In this document: positions 1 to 8,237 of the stretch, piece after piece | Layout of the letters: every line of letters starts with the position of its first letter | How positions within the stretch are numbered: the first letter of the stretch is position 1 | The notes under the pieces: generated by a model | Database searches by the model: none | What the model was told of the DNA's origin: nothing | What the model saw: only the letters and a program-made list of their open reading frames with translations | From: an uncultured Prevotella sp. | Lineage (GTDB): Bacteria > Bacteroidota > Bacteroidia > Bacteroidales > Bacteroidaceae | DNA: 56,544 bases | NCBI GenBank assembly: GCA_900320905.1 | Contig: ONTZ01000033.1 | Coordinates: forward strand, 1-56,544 | Reading direction: 5' to 3' | Made by a program: the position numbers and the translations under genes

Positions 1-154
1 CGATATTTATTTCATCGGGGCGTTATCCGCAGGGATGGAAAGATGTTCTTTTTGTTCGAAGCGCAACCGAGGCGGGCTTGCGCTCCGGGCCTTTGGCCTT
101 CCTTAATATATATAAAAAGGTGGGGGCGATTGCGGGGAATTAAAAAGTTTTTCG

Positions 155-162
155 TATCTTTG
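155..162 (+). promoter_or_regulatory. Bacteroidota -7 promoter box (TATCTTTG) for the BspA-like gene
   Basis: TATCTTTG matches the Bacteroidota TAnnTTTG consensus. It predicts a transcript start near 168 and a 5' leader of about 60 nt before the ATG at 231. The 154 bases before it hold only a short GCGCAA/TTGCGC inverted repeat (61-83) and no convincing gene. Confidence 0.6.
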
Positions 163-230
163 CAGGCGGAATGGGGCGACAGGCGGTCGGCCGATGCTCC
201 GAAACGAGATGTGATAACTCTAAAAACTTT

Positions 231-1991
231 ATGATTATGAGAAGAATATTATTTTCGCTTTTGCTGGCGGTCCTGGTGCCGATGGCGGCCGGGGCGCAGG
301 AGATGTATGCCATATATGACTATGAGGCAAGGAGTCTCACGTTCTATTATGACAACGAACGGGGCAATCGTGGTTACGTCATTACTCCTAATGAAGACCC
401 CGAATTTCGGAGTCAAGGTAGAAGCGCGACGAAGGTAATATTCGATGCTTCATTTTCCAATGCCAGACCGACGACAACCAAAAACTGGTTCAATTTGTTT
501 ATTTCTCTGGAGGTGATTGAAGGCCTGGAAAATCTGAACACTTCGGAGGTGACAGATATGAGTAGTATGTTCAGTGATTGCAGGGAGCTCACAGCACTTG
601 ACTTGAGTCACTTCGACACAGGTAAGGTGACAGATATGAGTGGCATGTTCTTTGGTTGCTGGAGGCTTTCAACACTTGACTTGAGCCACTTCAACACGGG
701 GAACGTGACGGATATGAGTGGCATGTTCAGTAGCTGTTATGCGCTCACATCGCTTGACGTGAGCCATTTCAACACGGGGAACGTGACGGACATGAGTGGC
801 ATGTTCCATAACTGCGAGGCACTCACAGCACTTGACGTGAGTCGCTTCGATACGCAGAGTGTGACAGATATGAGTGGTATGTTCCGTGATTGCAGGAAGC
901 TCACAGCACTTGACGTGAGTCGTTTCGACACGAAGAATGTGACGAATATGACTTGTATGTTCGAAGATTGCCGTGCACTCACAGCACTTGACGTAAGTCA
1001 CTTCGATACGGGGAAAGTTTTATACATGACTTGGACTTTTCGTTTGTGCTCTGCACTCACATCACTTGACGTAAGTCATTTCGACACGAGTAAAGTGATG
1101 AATATGGAGGCTATGTTCTATGGCTGTACCTCACTCACATCGCTTGACGTGAGCCATTTCAACACGGGGAACGTGACGGATATGAGTCGCATGTTCAATG
1201 ACTGTTATGCGCTCACATCGCTTGACGTGAGCCATTTCAACACGGGGAACGTGACGGACATGGGCGGTATGTTCTCTCGCTGTTCCGGCCTGACGAGCCT
1301 TGACGTGACGGGATTCAATACGGAGAATGTGACGGACATGTGCTATATGTTCTATGGCTGTTCCGGCCTGAAGAGCATTGACGTGTCGGGCTTCAAGACG
1401 GAGAATGTGACGAACATGTACTATATGTTCGCTGGCTGTTCTGGCCTGACGAGCCTTGACGTGACAGGATTCAAGACGGACAATGTGACAAGTATGAGCA
1501 GTATGTTTTCTGGCTGTTCTGGCCTGACAAGTCTTGATTTGTCGGGATTCAATACGGGCAATGTGGAGAGCATGAACGGTATGTTCCAGCACTGTTCCAG
1601 CCTCACGACCATCTATGCAGGCGACCGATGGAGCACTGCAGAGGTTCAGTATGGTGGAGATATGTTCAATGGCTGCACGAGCCTCGTAGGCGGTGCTGGC
1701 ACGCGCTATGACGAGAGCCATATCGACCACACCTATGCTCATATCGACGGCGGAAGCGACAACCCCGGCTATTTCACTGCGGCTGGCGCAGAGCCTTGGC
1801 ATGGCTCAGAGCAGCCCGAAGGCGACCTGAGCGGCGACGGTAAGTTGGATGCCGATGATTTAGTGACGCTTGTGAACGTGATAATGGGCGGCGACAAGGA
1901 CAAGTTGGCCGATGCCGACCTGAACGGCGACGGAAAGGTGGACGTGGCCGACGTGATGATGCTCGTGAAAATGATCGTGGATGGGAAATAG
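231..1991 (+). CDS. BspA-like surface protein: DUF285 leucine-rich repeats plus dockerin-like C-terminus
   Basis: Secreted repeat protein, 586 aa from the ATG at 231 (an ATG at 237 is equally possible). The reading frame opens earlier, but only from 231 does the protein begin with a signal peptide (MIMRRILFSLLL, cleavage after AGAQ). About 14 copies of a 26-aa repeat follow, with core LTSLDVSHFNTGNVTDMSGMF; this is the DUF285/BspA-type leucine-rich repeat seen in adhesins and surface proteins of oral and gut Bacteroidota. The last ~55 residues hold two EF-hand-like loops, DLSGDGKLDADD and DLNGDGKVDVAD, in a dockerin type I layout. Such tails are common on Prevotella secreted proteins without any cellulosome. 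The role is probably adhesion or surface binding; the ligand cannot be told. It has its own promoter and is followed by two hairpins. Confidence 0.85.
   Translation: MIMRRILFSLLLAVLVPMAAGAQEMYAIYDYEARSLTFYYDNERGNRGYVITPNEDPEFRSQGRSATKVIFDASFSNARPTTTKNWFNLFISLEVIEGLENLNTSEVTDMSSMFSDCRELTALDLSHFDTGKVTDMSGMFFGCWRLSTLDLSHFNTGNVTDMSGMFSSCYALTSLDVSHFNTGNVTDMSGMFHNCEALTALDVSRFDTQSVTDMSGMFRDCRKLTALDVSRFDTKNVTNMTCMFEDCRALTALDVSHFDTGKVLYMTWTFRLCSALTSLDVSHFDTSKVMNMEAMFYGCTSLTSLDVSHFNTGNVTDMSRMFNDCYALTSLDVSHFNTGNVTDMGGMFSRCSGLTSLDVTGFNTENVTDMCYMFYGCSGLKSIDVSGFKTENVTNMYYMFAGCSGLTSLDVTGFKTDNVTSMSSMFSGCSGLTSLDLSGFNTGNVESMNGMFQHCSSLTTIYAGDRWSTAEVQYGGDMFNGCTSLVGGAGTRYDESHIDHTYAHIDGGSDNPGYFTAAGAEPWHGSEQPEGDLSGDGKLDADDLVTLVNVIMGGDKDKLADADLNGDGKVDVADVMMLVKMIVDGK
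549..1640 (+). repeat. 14 x 78-bp coding tandem repeats (26-aa DUF285 units)
   Basis: The repeat period is exactly 78 bp with no indels. Most units differ at several codons, but 734-794 and 1202-1262 are identical over 61 bp, and the units around 1141-1262 are near-identical neighbours. That pattern suggests recent unit duplication or gene conversion. Confidence 0.9.
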
Positions 1992-1995
1992 CAGA

Positions 1996-2024
1996 CCTCA
2001 CAAGGTGTCTGACACTTTGTGAGG
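1996..2024 (+). terminator. 13-bp hairpin just after the BspA-like stop codon
   Basis: CCTCACAAGGTGT pairs with ACACTTTGTGAGG (one G-U pair) around a 3-nt loop. No T-run follows, so it may be an mRNA 3'-end stabiliser and not a true intrinsic terminator. Confidence 0.5.
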
Positions 2025-2080
2025 TTGGAAATAGCCCACGGAGTGAAGGCAAACGCCTCGCCGAAAACTTAAATATTCAT

Positions 2081-2118
2081 AAAATCGCCTGCGGAGAGAA
2101 TCACGTAGGCGATTTTTT
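2081..2118 (+). terminator. Rho-independent terminator
   Basis: AAATCGCCT (2082-2090) pairs with AGGCGATTT (2106-2114), followed directly by T residues. It probably ends the BspA-like transcript. Confidence 0.75.
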
Positions 2119-2175
2119 AATATATTTGCAAGCGAGTTAAGGATAAATACACTAAAATGTTTCACGATAAAGATT

Positions 2176-2385
2176 CACGACCTCCGCCGGAATAGCCTCC
2201 GGAAGCCCCGGCAGGCAGAATCGACCCTCGATTCCGGCTTTCGGGAGCCCCGGCAAACGGAATCGACCCTCGATTCCGTCTATCGGGAACTCCGGCAGGC
2301 AGAATTGACCCTCGATTCCATCTTTCGGGAACCCCGGCAGACAGAAATGACCCTCGATTCCGTCTTCCGGGAACCCCGGAAAAAG
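2176..2385 (+). repeat. 42-bp tandem repeat array, type 1 (one degenerate plus four clear units)
   Basis: Units start at 2218, 2260, 2302 and 2344, exactly 42 bp apart. The segment at 2176-2217 is a degenerate fifth unit. Each unit carries a perfect or near-perfect hairpin, GAATCGA-CCC-TCGATTC, and a second one of form CGGG-AAC-CCCG. The minus strand is open as a 14-aa repeat (core GVPERWNRGSILPA) but has no sensible start or domain, so I read this as intergenic. It fills most of the 324-bp gap before the next gene; the remaining ~55 bp before 2443 is AT-rich. Confidence 0.85.
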
Positions 2386-2442
2386 AAAATGGCGATAATC
2401 CCAATAAAAAAATCAAAACTCCTAAAATAAATAGAAGAATAT

Positions 2443-3330
2443 ATGATAAACCTGAATGCAAAGCAAATAGCAAATCTTGACTATACCCGCCTCGACAACG
2501 CCACGCTGCTCTCGGCAGTCGACATCATGAGCCAGCACGTGCAGCACAGCGAAGCGGCGCGCACGAAACTAGGCACCATCGCCGATACCTTCGTCAGCGC
2601 AGCCGCAGGCTACGACGAGGCCTACAACCCCTCGCAGAAAGACCTGCTCACCGACGTGCTGAAGGAAATGGACAACGTGCGCGACAAGGCCCAGACCGCC
2701 TGGCACGAGAACATACTGGCCGCACAGCGCTCGCCCAACGAGCAGAAGGCCGCCGTGGCACGCCAACTGGTGCAGTACTACAAGGACTACAAACTCGACA
2801 CCGCTGACGAGTATATGAAGCAGACCACGAACATCCGCCAGATGATACAGGCCGTGGATGCCAGCGCAACCATCACCGCCGCACTGCCCACGATGGGACT
2901 CGACGACTACCTCACTGACCTGAGGCAGAAGAACGAGGCCTTCGCCGACAAGATGGCCGAGCGCACGGCAGGCACCGTGGGCCGCGAGAAGGGCGTGGTG
3001 GCCGCAGCACGCACGGAGGTGGAGAAGCGCCTGCGCGACCTCATACGCGCCACCAACGTGGTGAGCATCTACGAGGGCGACGGCGGACTCGACCAGTTTA
3101 TCGACACGATGAACGCCGAGGTGGAGCACTTCAAGGACATCCTCGCCCGCAAGGGCGTATCCTCAGGCGGCAGCGGCGGCGGTGGCGGCTCCGACGACGG
3201 CGGCGACACGCCAACGCCCGACCCGACACCTACGCCAGACCCAGAGCCCGATCCCGATCCGACACCCACGCCCGACCCGACGCCCACGCCCGACCCATCT
3301 GGCGGCGGCGACGACGAGCCCGACCAGTAA
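2443..3330 (+). CDS. DUF6261-like protein with Pro-Thr-Asp tail
   Basis: 295-aa protein of unknown function. Residues 1-240 are mostly helical and resemble the Bacteroidota family named DUF6261 (recognised from general pattern only). The end is low-complexity: a Gly/Ser run, then alternating PTPDP units from about residue 250 to 285. PTP-type linkers usually occur in exported proteins, yet there is no signal peptide, lipobox or membrane segment here. The start ATG at 2443 follows an AT-rich stretch with no clear Shine-Dalgarno sequence. The codon composition is distinctly GC-richer than the flanking intergenic DNA. It stands alone between the repeat array and the AraC gene. Confidence 0.55.
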   Translation: MINLNAKQIANLDYTRLDNATLLSAVDIMSQHVQHSEAARTKLGTIADTFVSAAAGYDEAYNPSQKDLLTDVLKEMDNVRDKAQTAWHENILAAQRSPNEQKAAVARQLVQYYKDYKLDTADEYMKQTTNIRQMIQAVDASATITAALPTMGLDDYLTDLRQKNEAFADKMAERTAGTVGREKGVVAAARTEVEKRLRDLIRATNVVSIYEGDGGLDQFIDTMNAEVEHFKDILARKGVSSGGSGGGGGSDDGGDTPTPDPTPTPDPEPDPDPTPTPDPTPTPDPSGGGDDEPDQ

Positions 3331-3347
3331 ATCGGACGATAACCCCA

Positions 3348-3386
3348 CCCCGCCCTTCGGGCACCCCTCCCCTCAAAGGGGCGGGG
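3348..3386. repeat. GC-rich inverted repeat (REP-like)
   Basis: CCCCGCCC (3348-3355) faces GGGCGGGG (3379-3386), with CCCTTCGGG-type pairing inside. The composition contrasts with the AT-rich promoter next to it. Elements of this look are scattered between genes in many Bacteroidota; whether it is repeated elsewhere in this genome cannot be judged from one copy. Confidence 0.45.
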
Positions 3387-3408
3387 AGCGGAGGCGACAA
3401 AAAAGAAA

Positions 3409-3446
3409 AAAAATCCTCCCTATCGCACGCGGTATGGAGGATTTTT
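3409..3446 (+). terminator. Terminator overlapping the araC-family promoter
   Basis: AAAAATCCTCC (3409-3419) pairs with GGAGGATTTTT (3436-3446). The stem ends in a T-run and is A-rich on the other side, so it can work in both directions. Its downstream arm is immediately upstream of the -7 box at 3449. Confidence 0.7.
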
Positions 3447-3448
3447 CG

Positions 3449-3456
3449 TAACTTTG
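3449..3456 (+). promoter_or_regulatory. -7 box (TAACTTTG) of the AraC-family gene
   Basis: It lies exactly 8 nt before the ATG at 3465. This predicts a leaderless mRNA, or a 10-15 nt leader if the true start is the in-frame ATG at 3477. Confidence 0.55.
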
Positions 3457-3464
3457 CCGACAAA

Positions 3465-4379
3465 ATGCGAAACGGTATGAACAGACAGCCACAACTGATG
3501 GACGAATCACGCATGCGCGACATCCTCACGCCCCACCTCGCACAGATCCGTGAGCACGTGTTCATGAACAGCGAACTGGGCATGGTGCGCGGCGACCACA
3601 CCGTGTTCAGCCTCCTGATGCGCCACAAGCCACCGTTCACCATCGACGACCACCGGCTGGGCATCGTCATGGGCGGCGAGGCCGACATCAGCATCAACCT
3701 GCAGGACCGCCACATCAAGGGCGGCACACTCGTATACATCGGCCCAGGCACCATCATCCACCCCAGGCACCTCTCGCCCGACCTACGCATCTTCGGCATC
3801 GGACTCTTCAGCCACTTCACCATGCCCTTCGCACAGCAGCAGATGCCATCGGCATTCTGCGGACAGGTGCGCGACTTCCAGTTGCCCGTCGGCGACGACG
3901 ACCTCAGTACCGCACGGCAGATACTCGACACAATCTGGCACGTGGTACACGCCCATGCCGACTATCACCGGCCCACCGTCACGGCACTCATGGCAGCCCT
4001 GATGCACCACTACGACCGCCTGTTCCGACAGCAGGCCGACCAGACGGCCGCCAGCCGCTCGCGCGAGCAGACCATCTTCGACCGCTTCATACAACTCGTC
4101 ACGCAGCACTGCGCCGAGCACCACCTCACAGCCTACTACGCCGAGCGCATGTGCCTCAGCGAGCGATACCTCACCACAGCCATACGCCAGGCCAGCGGCA
4201 CCACAGCCAAGGAATGGATAGACCGCGCACTCATCACCCGCATCAAGATAGAACTGCGGCACACCGACAAGCCCGCCGCACAGATAGCCGACGAGATGCA
4301 CTTCGCCAACCCCTCATTCTTCTCAAAATACTTCCGCCGCCTCACCGGCATGACCCCCGGCGACTACAAGCGGGCCTGA
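3465..4379 (+). CDS. AraC-family transcriptional regulator
   Basis: 304-aa regulator. The N-terminal ~170 residues look like a cupin-type ligand-binding domain (hydrophobic beta pattern including GTLVYIGPGTIIHP). The C-terminal ~100 residues form the double helix-turn-helix DNA-binding domain, ending in the family signature FANPSFFSKYFRRLTGMTP. It probably senses a small molecule in the cytoplasm and activates nearby genes. The obvious candidate target is the GH2 enzyme gene starting 51 bp downstream on the same strand, but that link is inference. The start at 3465 is favoured by the frame; the ATG at 3477 is an alternative given the promoter position. Confidence 0.88.
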   Translation: MRNGMNRQPQLMDESRMRDILTPHLAQIREHVFMNSELGMVRGDHTVFSLLMRHKPPFTIDDHRLGIVMGGEADISINLQDRHIKGGTLVYIGPGTIIHPRHLSPDLRIFGIGLFSHFTMPFAQQQMPSAFCGQVRDFQLPVGDDDLSTARQILDTIWHVVHAHADYHRPTVTALMAALMHHYDRLFRQQADQTAASRSREQTIFDRFIQLVTQHCAEHHLTAYYAERMCLSERYLTTAIRQASGTTAKEWIDRALITRIKIELRHTDKPAAQIADEMHFANPSFFSKYFRRLTGMTPGDYKRA

Positions 4380-4430
4380 GCAGACAATAAGAAAGACAAA
4401 CGAAACATAAAAATAAAACCCTAACAAACG

Positions 4431-7400
4431 ATGAAGAAGATTTTCACCACACTGCTGATGATGACAGCCATGACGGCGGCATCGGCACAGACAGAGAAGA
4501 CAAGAGCCTTCGACGACCTGTATCACTACATCGAGAACCTCGACGTGTTCGAATACGGCCAGGAGGAAAGCCGGGCCTACTACATCCCGGGCCACAGCAT
4601 CAGGCTCAACGGCAAGTGGAAGTTCTGCTACGCCGACACACCACAGCAGATACCCGACAGATTCTACGAAGAGAAATACCCCGACGCCAAATGGGCCACC
4701 ATCGACGTGCCCTCGAACTGGGAGATGAGAGGCTACGGCGACCCGCTGTTCCGCAACGTGGCAGCACCCTTCAGGGCAGAACCGCCCATGACGCCCCACG
4801 ACTACAACCCCACCGGCGCCTACCGCACCACATTCACCATCCCAGCAGAATGGAGCGGCGAGGAGGTATTCCTACGGTTCGAGAAAGTGGCCTCAGCATC
4901 ATTCCTCTGGGTCAACGGCCACGAGGTGGGCTACAACGAGGGCGCACAGGAGCCTGCCGAATACAACATCACACCATACCTGAAGAAAGGACGCAACACG
5001 CTGGCCATGAAAGTCGTGAAATACAGCGACGGATACTACCTCGAAGGCCAGGACTACTGGCGACTGGCAGGCATCTTCGACGACGTATGGCTCTACGCCA
5101 CACCCAAGACACGACTCTTCGACTGGTACGTGACCACCGACCTGGACAACCAATACCGCGATGCCGAACTCAATATCGAGGTGACCCTCAGAAGTTACGA
5201 CCCACAGCCCACAGCCGCCCCACTCAAGGTGCAGGCCGTGCTCACCGGAGCCGACGGGCGCGAGACGGCACGGCTGGAAAGCCAGAGCGCCACATTCGAC
5301 GGCAAAGCCACACTCACGCTCAACATGAGCAAGCACATCAGCAACCCACTGAAATGGACGGCTGAGACACCCAACCTCTACGAACTCAAGATGTACCTCG
5401 TGGACGCCGCCACCGGCAGGCGAATCTCCGAAGCCACGCCCGAGGATGCACGGCAGGACGTGGGATTCAAGGAGACAGAGATACGCGACAACGTGTTCTA
5501 CCTCAACGGCAAGCCCCTCAAGGTGAACGCACAGTGCTCGCACATGCAGGATCCCGACAACGGCCACGCCGTCAGCGACGAACTGGTGAAGAAAGACATG
5601 ACCATCCTCAAGCAGTTCGGATTCAACGGCGTGCGCACCAGCCACTATCCACCCGTGCCCCGCTATCTCGAATACGCCGCACGCTACGGACTCTACATCA
5701 TCGACGAGGCCGGCGTGGAGGCACATGCCACAGAATGGGTGTCGAACGACAAGCGGTTCATACCCATGTACCGCGAGCGAGTGCGACGCATGGTGCTCCG
5801 CGACCGCAACCAGCCCGCCGTGCTCTTCTGGAGCGCCGGCAACGAGAGCGGCGAGGGACCGAACATCGGCGAGGTGATAGCCGAAGGCCGCAAATACGAC
5901 CACACGCGATGGTGGATGTACGGCGGCAATGCCTACAGCCATCCCGCCGAGGACATCATCGGCCCGCGCTATCCCACGGCGCTGGCTCTCGACCTCAGGG
6001 TGGGCCGCCACGGCGACGGCGACGTGCGACCCTCGTTCATGGATGAATACATCTCCGTGGCAGGCAACGGCGGAGGCATGTTCGACGAGATGTGGCGGGC
6101 CATCTATACCCACGAGCGCTCAATGGGCGGAGCCGTATGGGACTTCGTCTCGCCAGGACTGACGCAGCCCGCACGCCGCCTCGCCGACAAGTCGGGACAC
6201 GACGTCATGGCCCACATCATGGGCAACGCCAAACTGGTGGCCGACAGCCGCAACCGCAAGAACCACGTGATCGACCTGAGCGGCCACGACGAGTGGGTGG
6301 AAGTATATCGCGACGACTGCCTCGAACTCACCGGCAGCACACTCACCGTCAGTTTCGACGTCTGCCCCCGCAAACTCATCAGTTCCTGCGGATCATTCGT
6401 CACCAAGGGAGAGTGGCAGTTCGGCGTGCAGCAGAACGGCAAAGACCAACTGCAGTTCTACATCAATACCGACAAGGCTCCAGCCGCACAGGGCGACGCC
6501 GGCGCACGGCCCTTCGGCAGAAGGCCAGCAGCCACCAACCACAAATACGAACTCACCGCACCGCTGCCAGCCGACTGGGAGGATAAGTGGCACCACGTGG
6601 AGGCACGCTACGACGGCAAGCAGATGACCGTGAGCATCGACCACGAAGAGGTGGCTCGGATGGAGGCACAGGGCAACATCATCAACGCACCGTTCCCCGT
6701 GAACATCGGCCGCAACGAGCAGACGCACGGACAGGACACACGGGTGTATATCTGCGACGCGCTGATGGACAATGTCATCATCGCCGACGCATCGGGACAG
6801 GTGCTCAACCTCGACTTCGAGACCGAACAGCAGGAAGGCAAATTCTTCAGTTACGGCATCGGCGCACGCACCTACGGCACGATATGGCCCGACCGAACCG
6901 TACAGCCCGAGATCTGGCAGATGAAGAAGGCGGCACAGCCCATAGCATGCACGCTGCTGAGCGCCGACAACGCGACGGTGGAGATTTGGAACAGGAACCA
7001 CTTCCTCAATACCTCTTACTATGATATGAAATGGGAACTCTATGAGGACGGCACCTGCCTGCAGCAAGGCACATTCAGTCCCGACGTGGAGCCGCTCAGT
7101 AAGAAAGTAGTCACCCTACCCTACAGCCGGCCCGACGTCAAGCCCGGCTGCGAATACCGCCTGATGATAACCAGCGCACTGAAGGCCGACGAGATATGGG
7201 CGAAGAAGGGACACGTCGCTGCCTGGGACCAGTTGGAACTGCCCTGGCGACAGGCGGCCGTACCTTCCGACAAGACCGTAGGCAAGGCGACGCTCAGCAG
7301 GACCGACGACGCCATCACCGTGAGCGGCGACGGATTCGCCTATACCTTCACGGCCGACGGACAACTCTTCAGCATCCGGCAGAACGGGCGGGAACTGCTC

Positions 7401-8231
7401 AAGTCGCCCCTCCAGTTGAACGTCTGGCGCGCACCGCTGGCACTCGAAGTCGACGGCTGGGACCAATGGAACATCACCTACAACAACCGCAAGGCCTGGA
7501 ACGGCTCGCAGATAGCCAACGAGTTCTACAGCAACAACCTGGATGCCATCACACGCATCCCAATCTCCTGCCAGGCATTCGAGGCCGACGGGCAGGTGTA
7601 TCTCAACGTGCGCTGCTTCTCGCAGTTCGGCGCGCCCGTCAACACCACACTCGACGCATACATCACCGGCCTGCGCTATTCGGGATTCTCAGAAGTCTAT
7701 GAGTACCGCATCAACGGCGACGGCACCATCGCCCTCCATCACATCCTTGAGCCAGAAGGCCCCATGCCGGCACTACTGCCACGCATCGGACTCACCATGA
7801 CGCTCATCGACCCGATGCAGCAGGTGAAGTGGTACGGACGCGGCCCTGAGGAGAACTATCCCGACCGCAAGACCGGCTATGCCATCGGCATCTATGAGCG
7901 CACGGTGGACGAGATGTTCGAGCCATACCTCATACCGCAGGACTGCGGACTGCGCTGCGACAACCGCTGGCTCGCCATGAGCGACGCTGCCGGGCGCGGA
8001 CTGCGATTCGCGATGGACGAGCCGTTCAACTTCAACGCCTACCACTACAGCACCGACCACCTGACGAAGGCGGTATATACCTGCCAACTGCGACAGCAGG
8101 ACGGCATCACCCTGAACCTGGACTACAACACCACTGGCGTAGGCTGCACGGCATGCTACGTGCTGCCCGGCTATCAGGTCAAGCCCACCCGCTACGAGCG
8201 CCGACTGACGATAAAGCCCATATCCGAATAA
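4431..8231 (+). CDS. Secreted GH2 beta-galactosidase-like enzyme with LamG-like insert
   Basis: 1266-aa exported glycoside hydrolase. A signal peptide (cleaved after ASAQ) is followed by the GH2 sugar-binding domain (~residues 45-220, with DVPSNWEM and NPTGAYRTTF), the immunoglobulin-like domain and the TIM barrel. The likely acid/base is E472 in SAGNES and the nucleophile E539 in FMDEY. Residues ~600-800 interrupt the usual order with a LamG/concanavalin-like beta sandwich (DKWHHVEARYDG, VNIGRN). The LacZ-type C-terminal beta-galactosidase domain follows (~930-1260, with YGRGPEENYPDRKTG). It probably releases beta-linked galactose or a similar sugar in the periplasm from plant or host glycans; the exact substrate is open. 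LacZ itself is ~1020 aa, so the insert explains the extra length. No promoter box is obvious in the 51-bp gap after the AraC gene, so the two may share a transcript. Confidence 0.9.
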   Translation: MKKIFTTLLMMTAMTAASAQTEKTRAFDDLYHYIENLDVFEYGQEESRAYYIPGHSIRLNGKWKFCYADTPQQIPDRFYEEKYPDAKWATIDVPSNWEMRGYGDPLFRNVAAPFRAEPPMTPHDYNPTGAYRTTFTIPAEWSGEEVFLRFEKVASASFLWVNGHEVGYNEGAQEPAEYNITPYLKKGRNTLAMKVVKYSDGYYLEGQDYWRLAGIFDDVWLYATPKTRLFDWYVTTDLDNQYRDAELNIEVTLRSYDPQPTAAPLKVQAVLTGADGRETARLESQSATFDGKATLTLNMSKHISNPLKWTAETPNLYELKMYLVDAATGRRISEATPEDARQDVGFKETEIRDNVFYLNGKPLKVNAQCSHMQDPDNGHAVSDELVKKDMTILKQFGFNGVRTSHYPPVPRYLEYAARYGLYIIDEAGVEAHATEWVSNDKRFIPMYRERVRRMVLRDRNQPAVLFWSAGNESGEGPNIGEVIAEGRKYDHTRWWMYGGNAYSHPAEDIIGPRYPTALALDLRVGRHGDGDVRPSFMDEYISVAGNGGGMFDEMWRAIYTHERSMGGAVWDFVSPGLTQPARRLADKSGHDVMAHIMGNAKLVADSRNRKNHVIDLSGHDEWVEVYRDDCLELTGSTLTVSFDVCPRKLISSCGSFVTKGEWQFGVQQNGKDQLQFYINTDKAPAAQGDAGARPFGRRPAATNHKYELTAPLPADWEDKWHHVEARYDGKQMTVSIDHEEVARMEAQGNIINAPFPVNIGRNEQTHGQDTRVYICDALMDNVIIADASGQVLNLDFETEQQEGKFFSYGIGARTYGTIWPDRTVQPEIWQMKKAAQPIACTLLSADNATVEIWNRNHFLNTSYYDMKWELYEDGTCLQQGTFSPDVEPLSKKVVTLPYSRPDVKPGCEYRLMITSALKADEIWAKKGHVAAWDQLELPWRQAAVPSDKTVGKATLSRTDDAITVSGDGFAYTFTADGQLFSIRQNGRELLKSPLQLNVWRAPLALEVDGWDQWNITYNNRKAWNGSQIANEFYSNNLDAITRIPISCQAFEADGQVYLNVRCFSQFGAPVNTTLDAYITGLRYSGFSEVYEYRINGDGTIALHHILEPEGPMPALLPRIGLTMTLIDPMQQVKWYGRGPEENYPDRKTGYAIGIYERTVDEMFEPYLIPQDCGLRCDNRWLAMSDAAGRGLRFAMDEPFNFNAYHYSTDHLTKAVYTCQLRQQDGITLNLDYNTTGVGCTACYVLPGYQVKPTRYERRLTIKPISE

Positions 8232-8237
8232 TTCCGA

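Noticed and set aside
43-234. 63-codon frame at the left edge
   Set aside because: It crosses the promoter box at 155-162 and shows no recognisable sequence; the Arg-rich content comes from a GC-rich inverted repeat.
669-1802. Long minus-strand frames with Cys/His-rich repeats inside the BspA-like gene
   Set aside because: They mirror the 78-bp coding repeat on the other strand. The apparent zinc-finger spacing (His and Cys) is reverse-complement codon use, not a domain.
4899-6113. 404-codon minus-strand frame under the GH2 gene
   Set aside because: It is a shadow of GC-rich coding sequence; the plus-strand GH2 frame has full domain order and catalytic residues.
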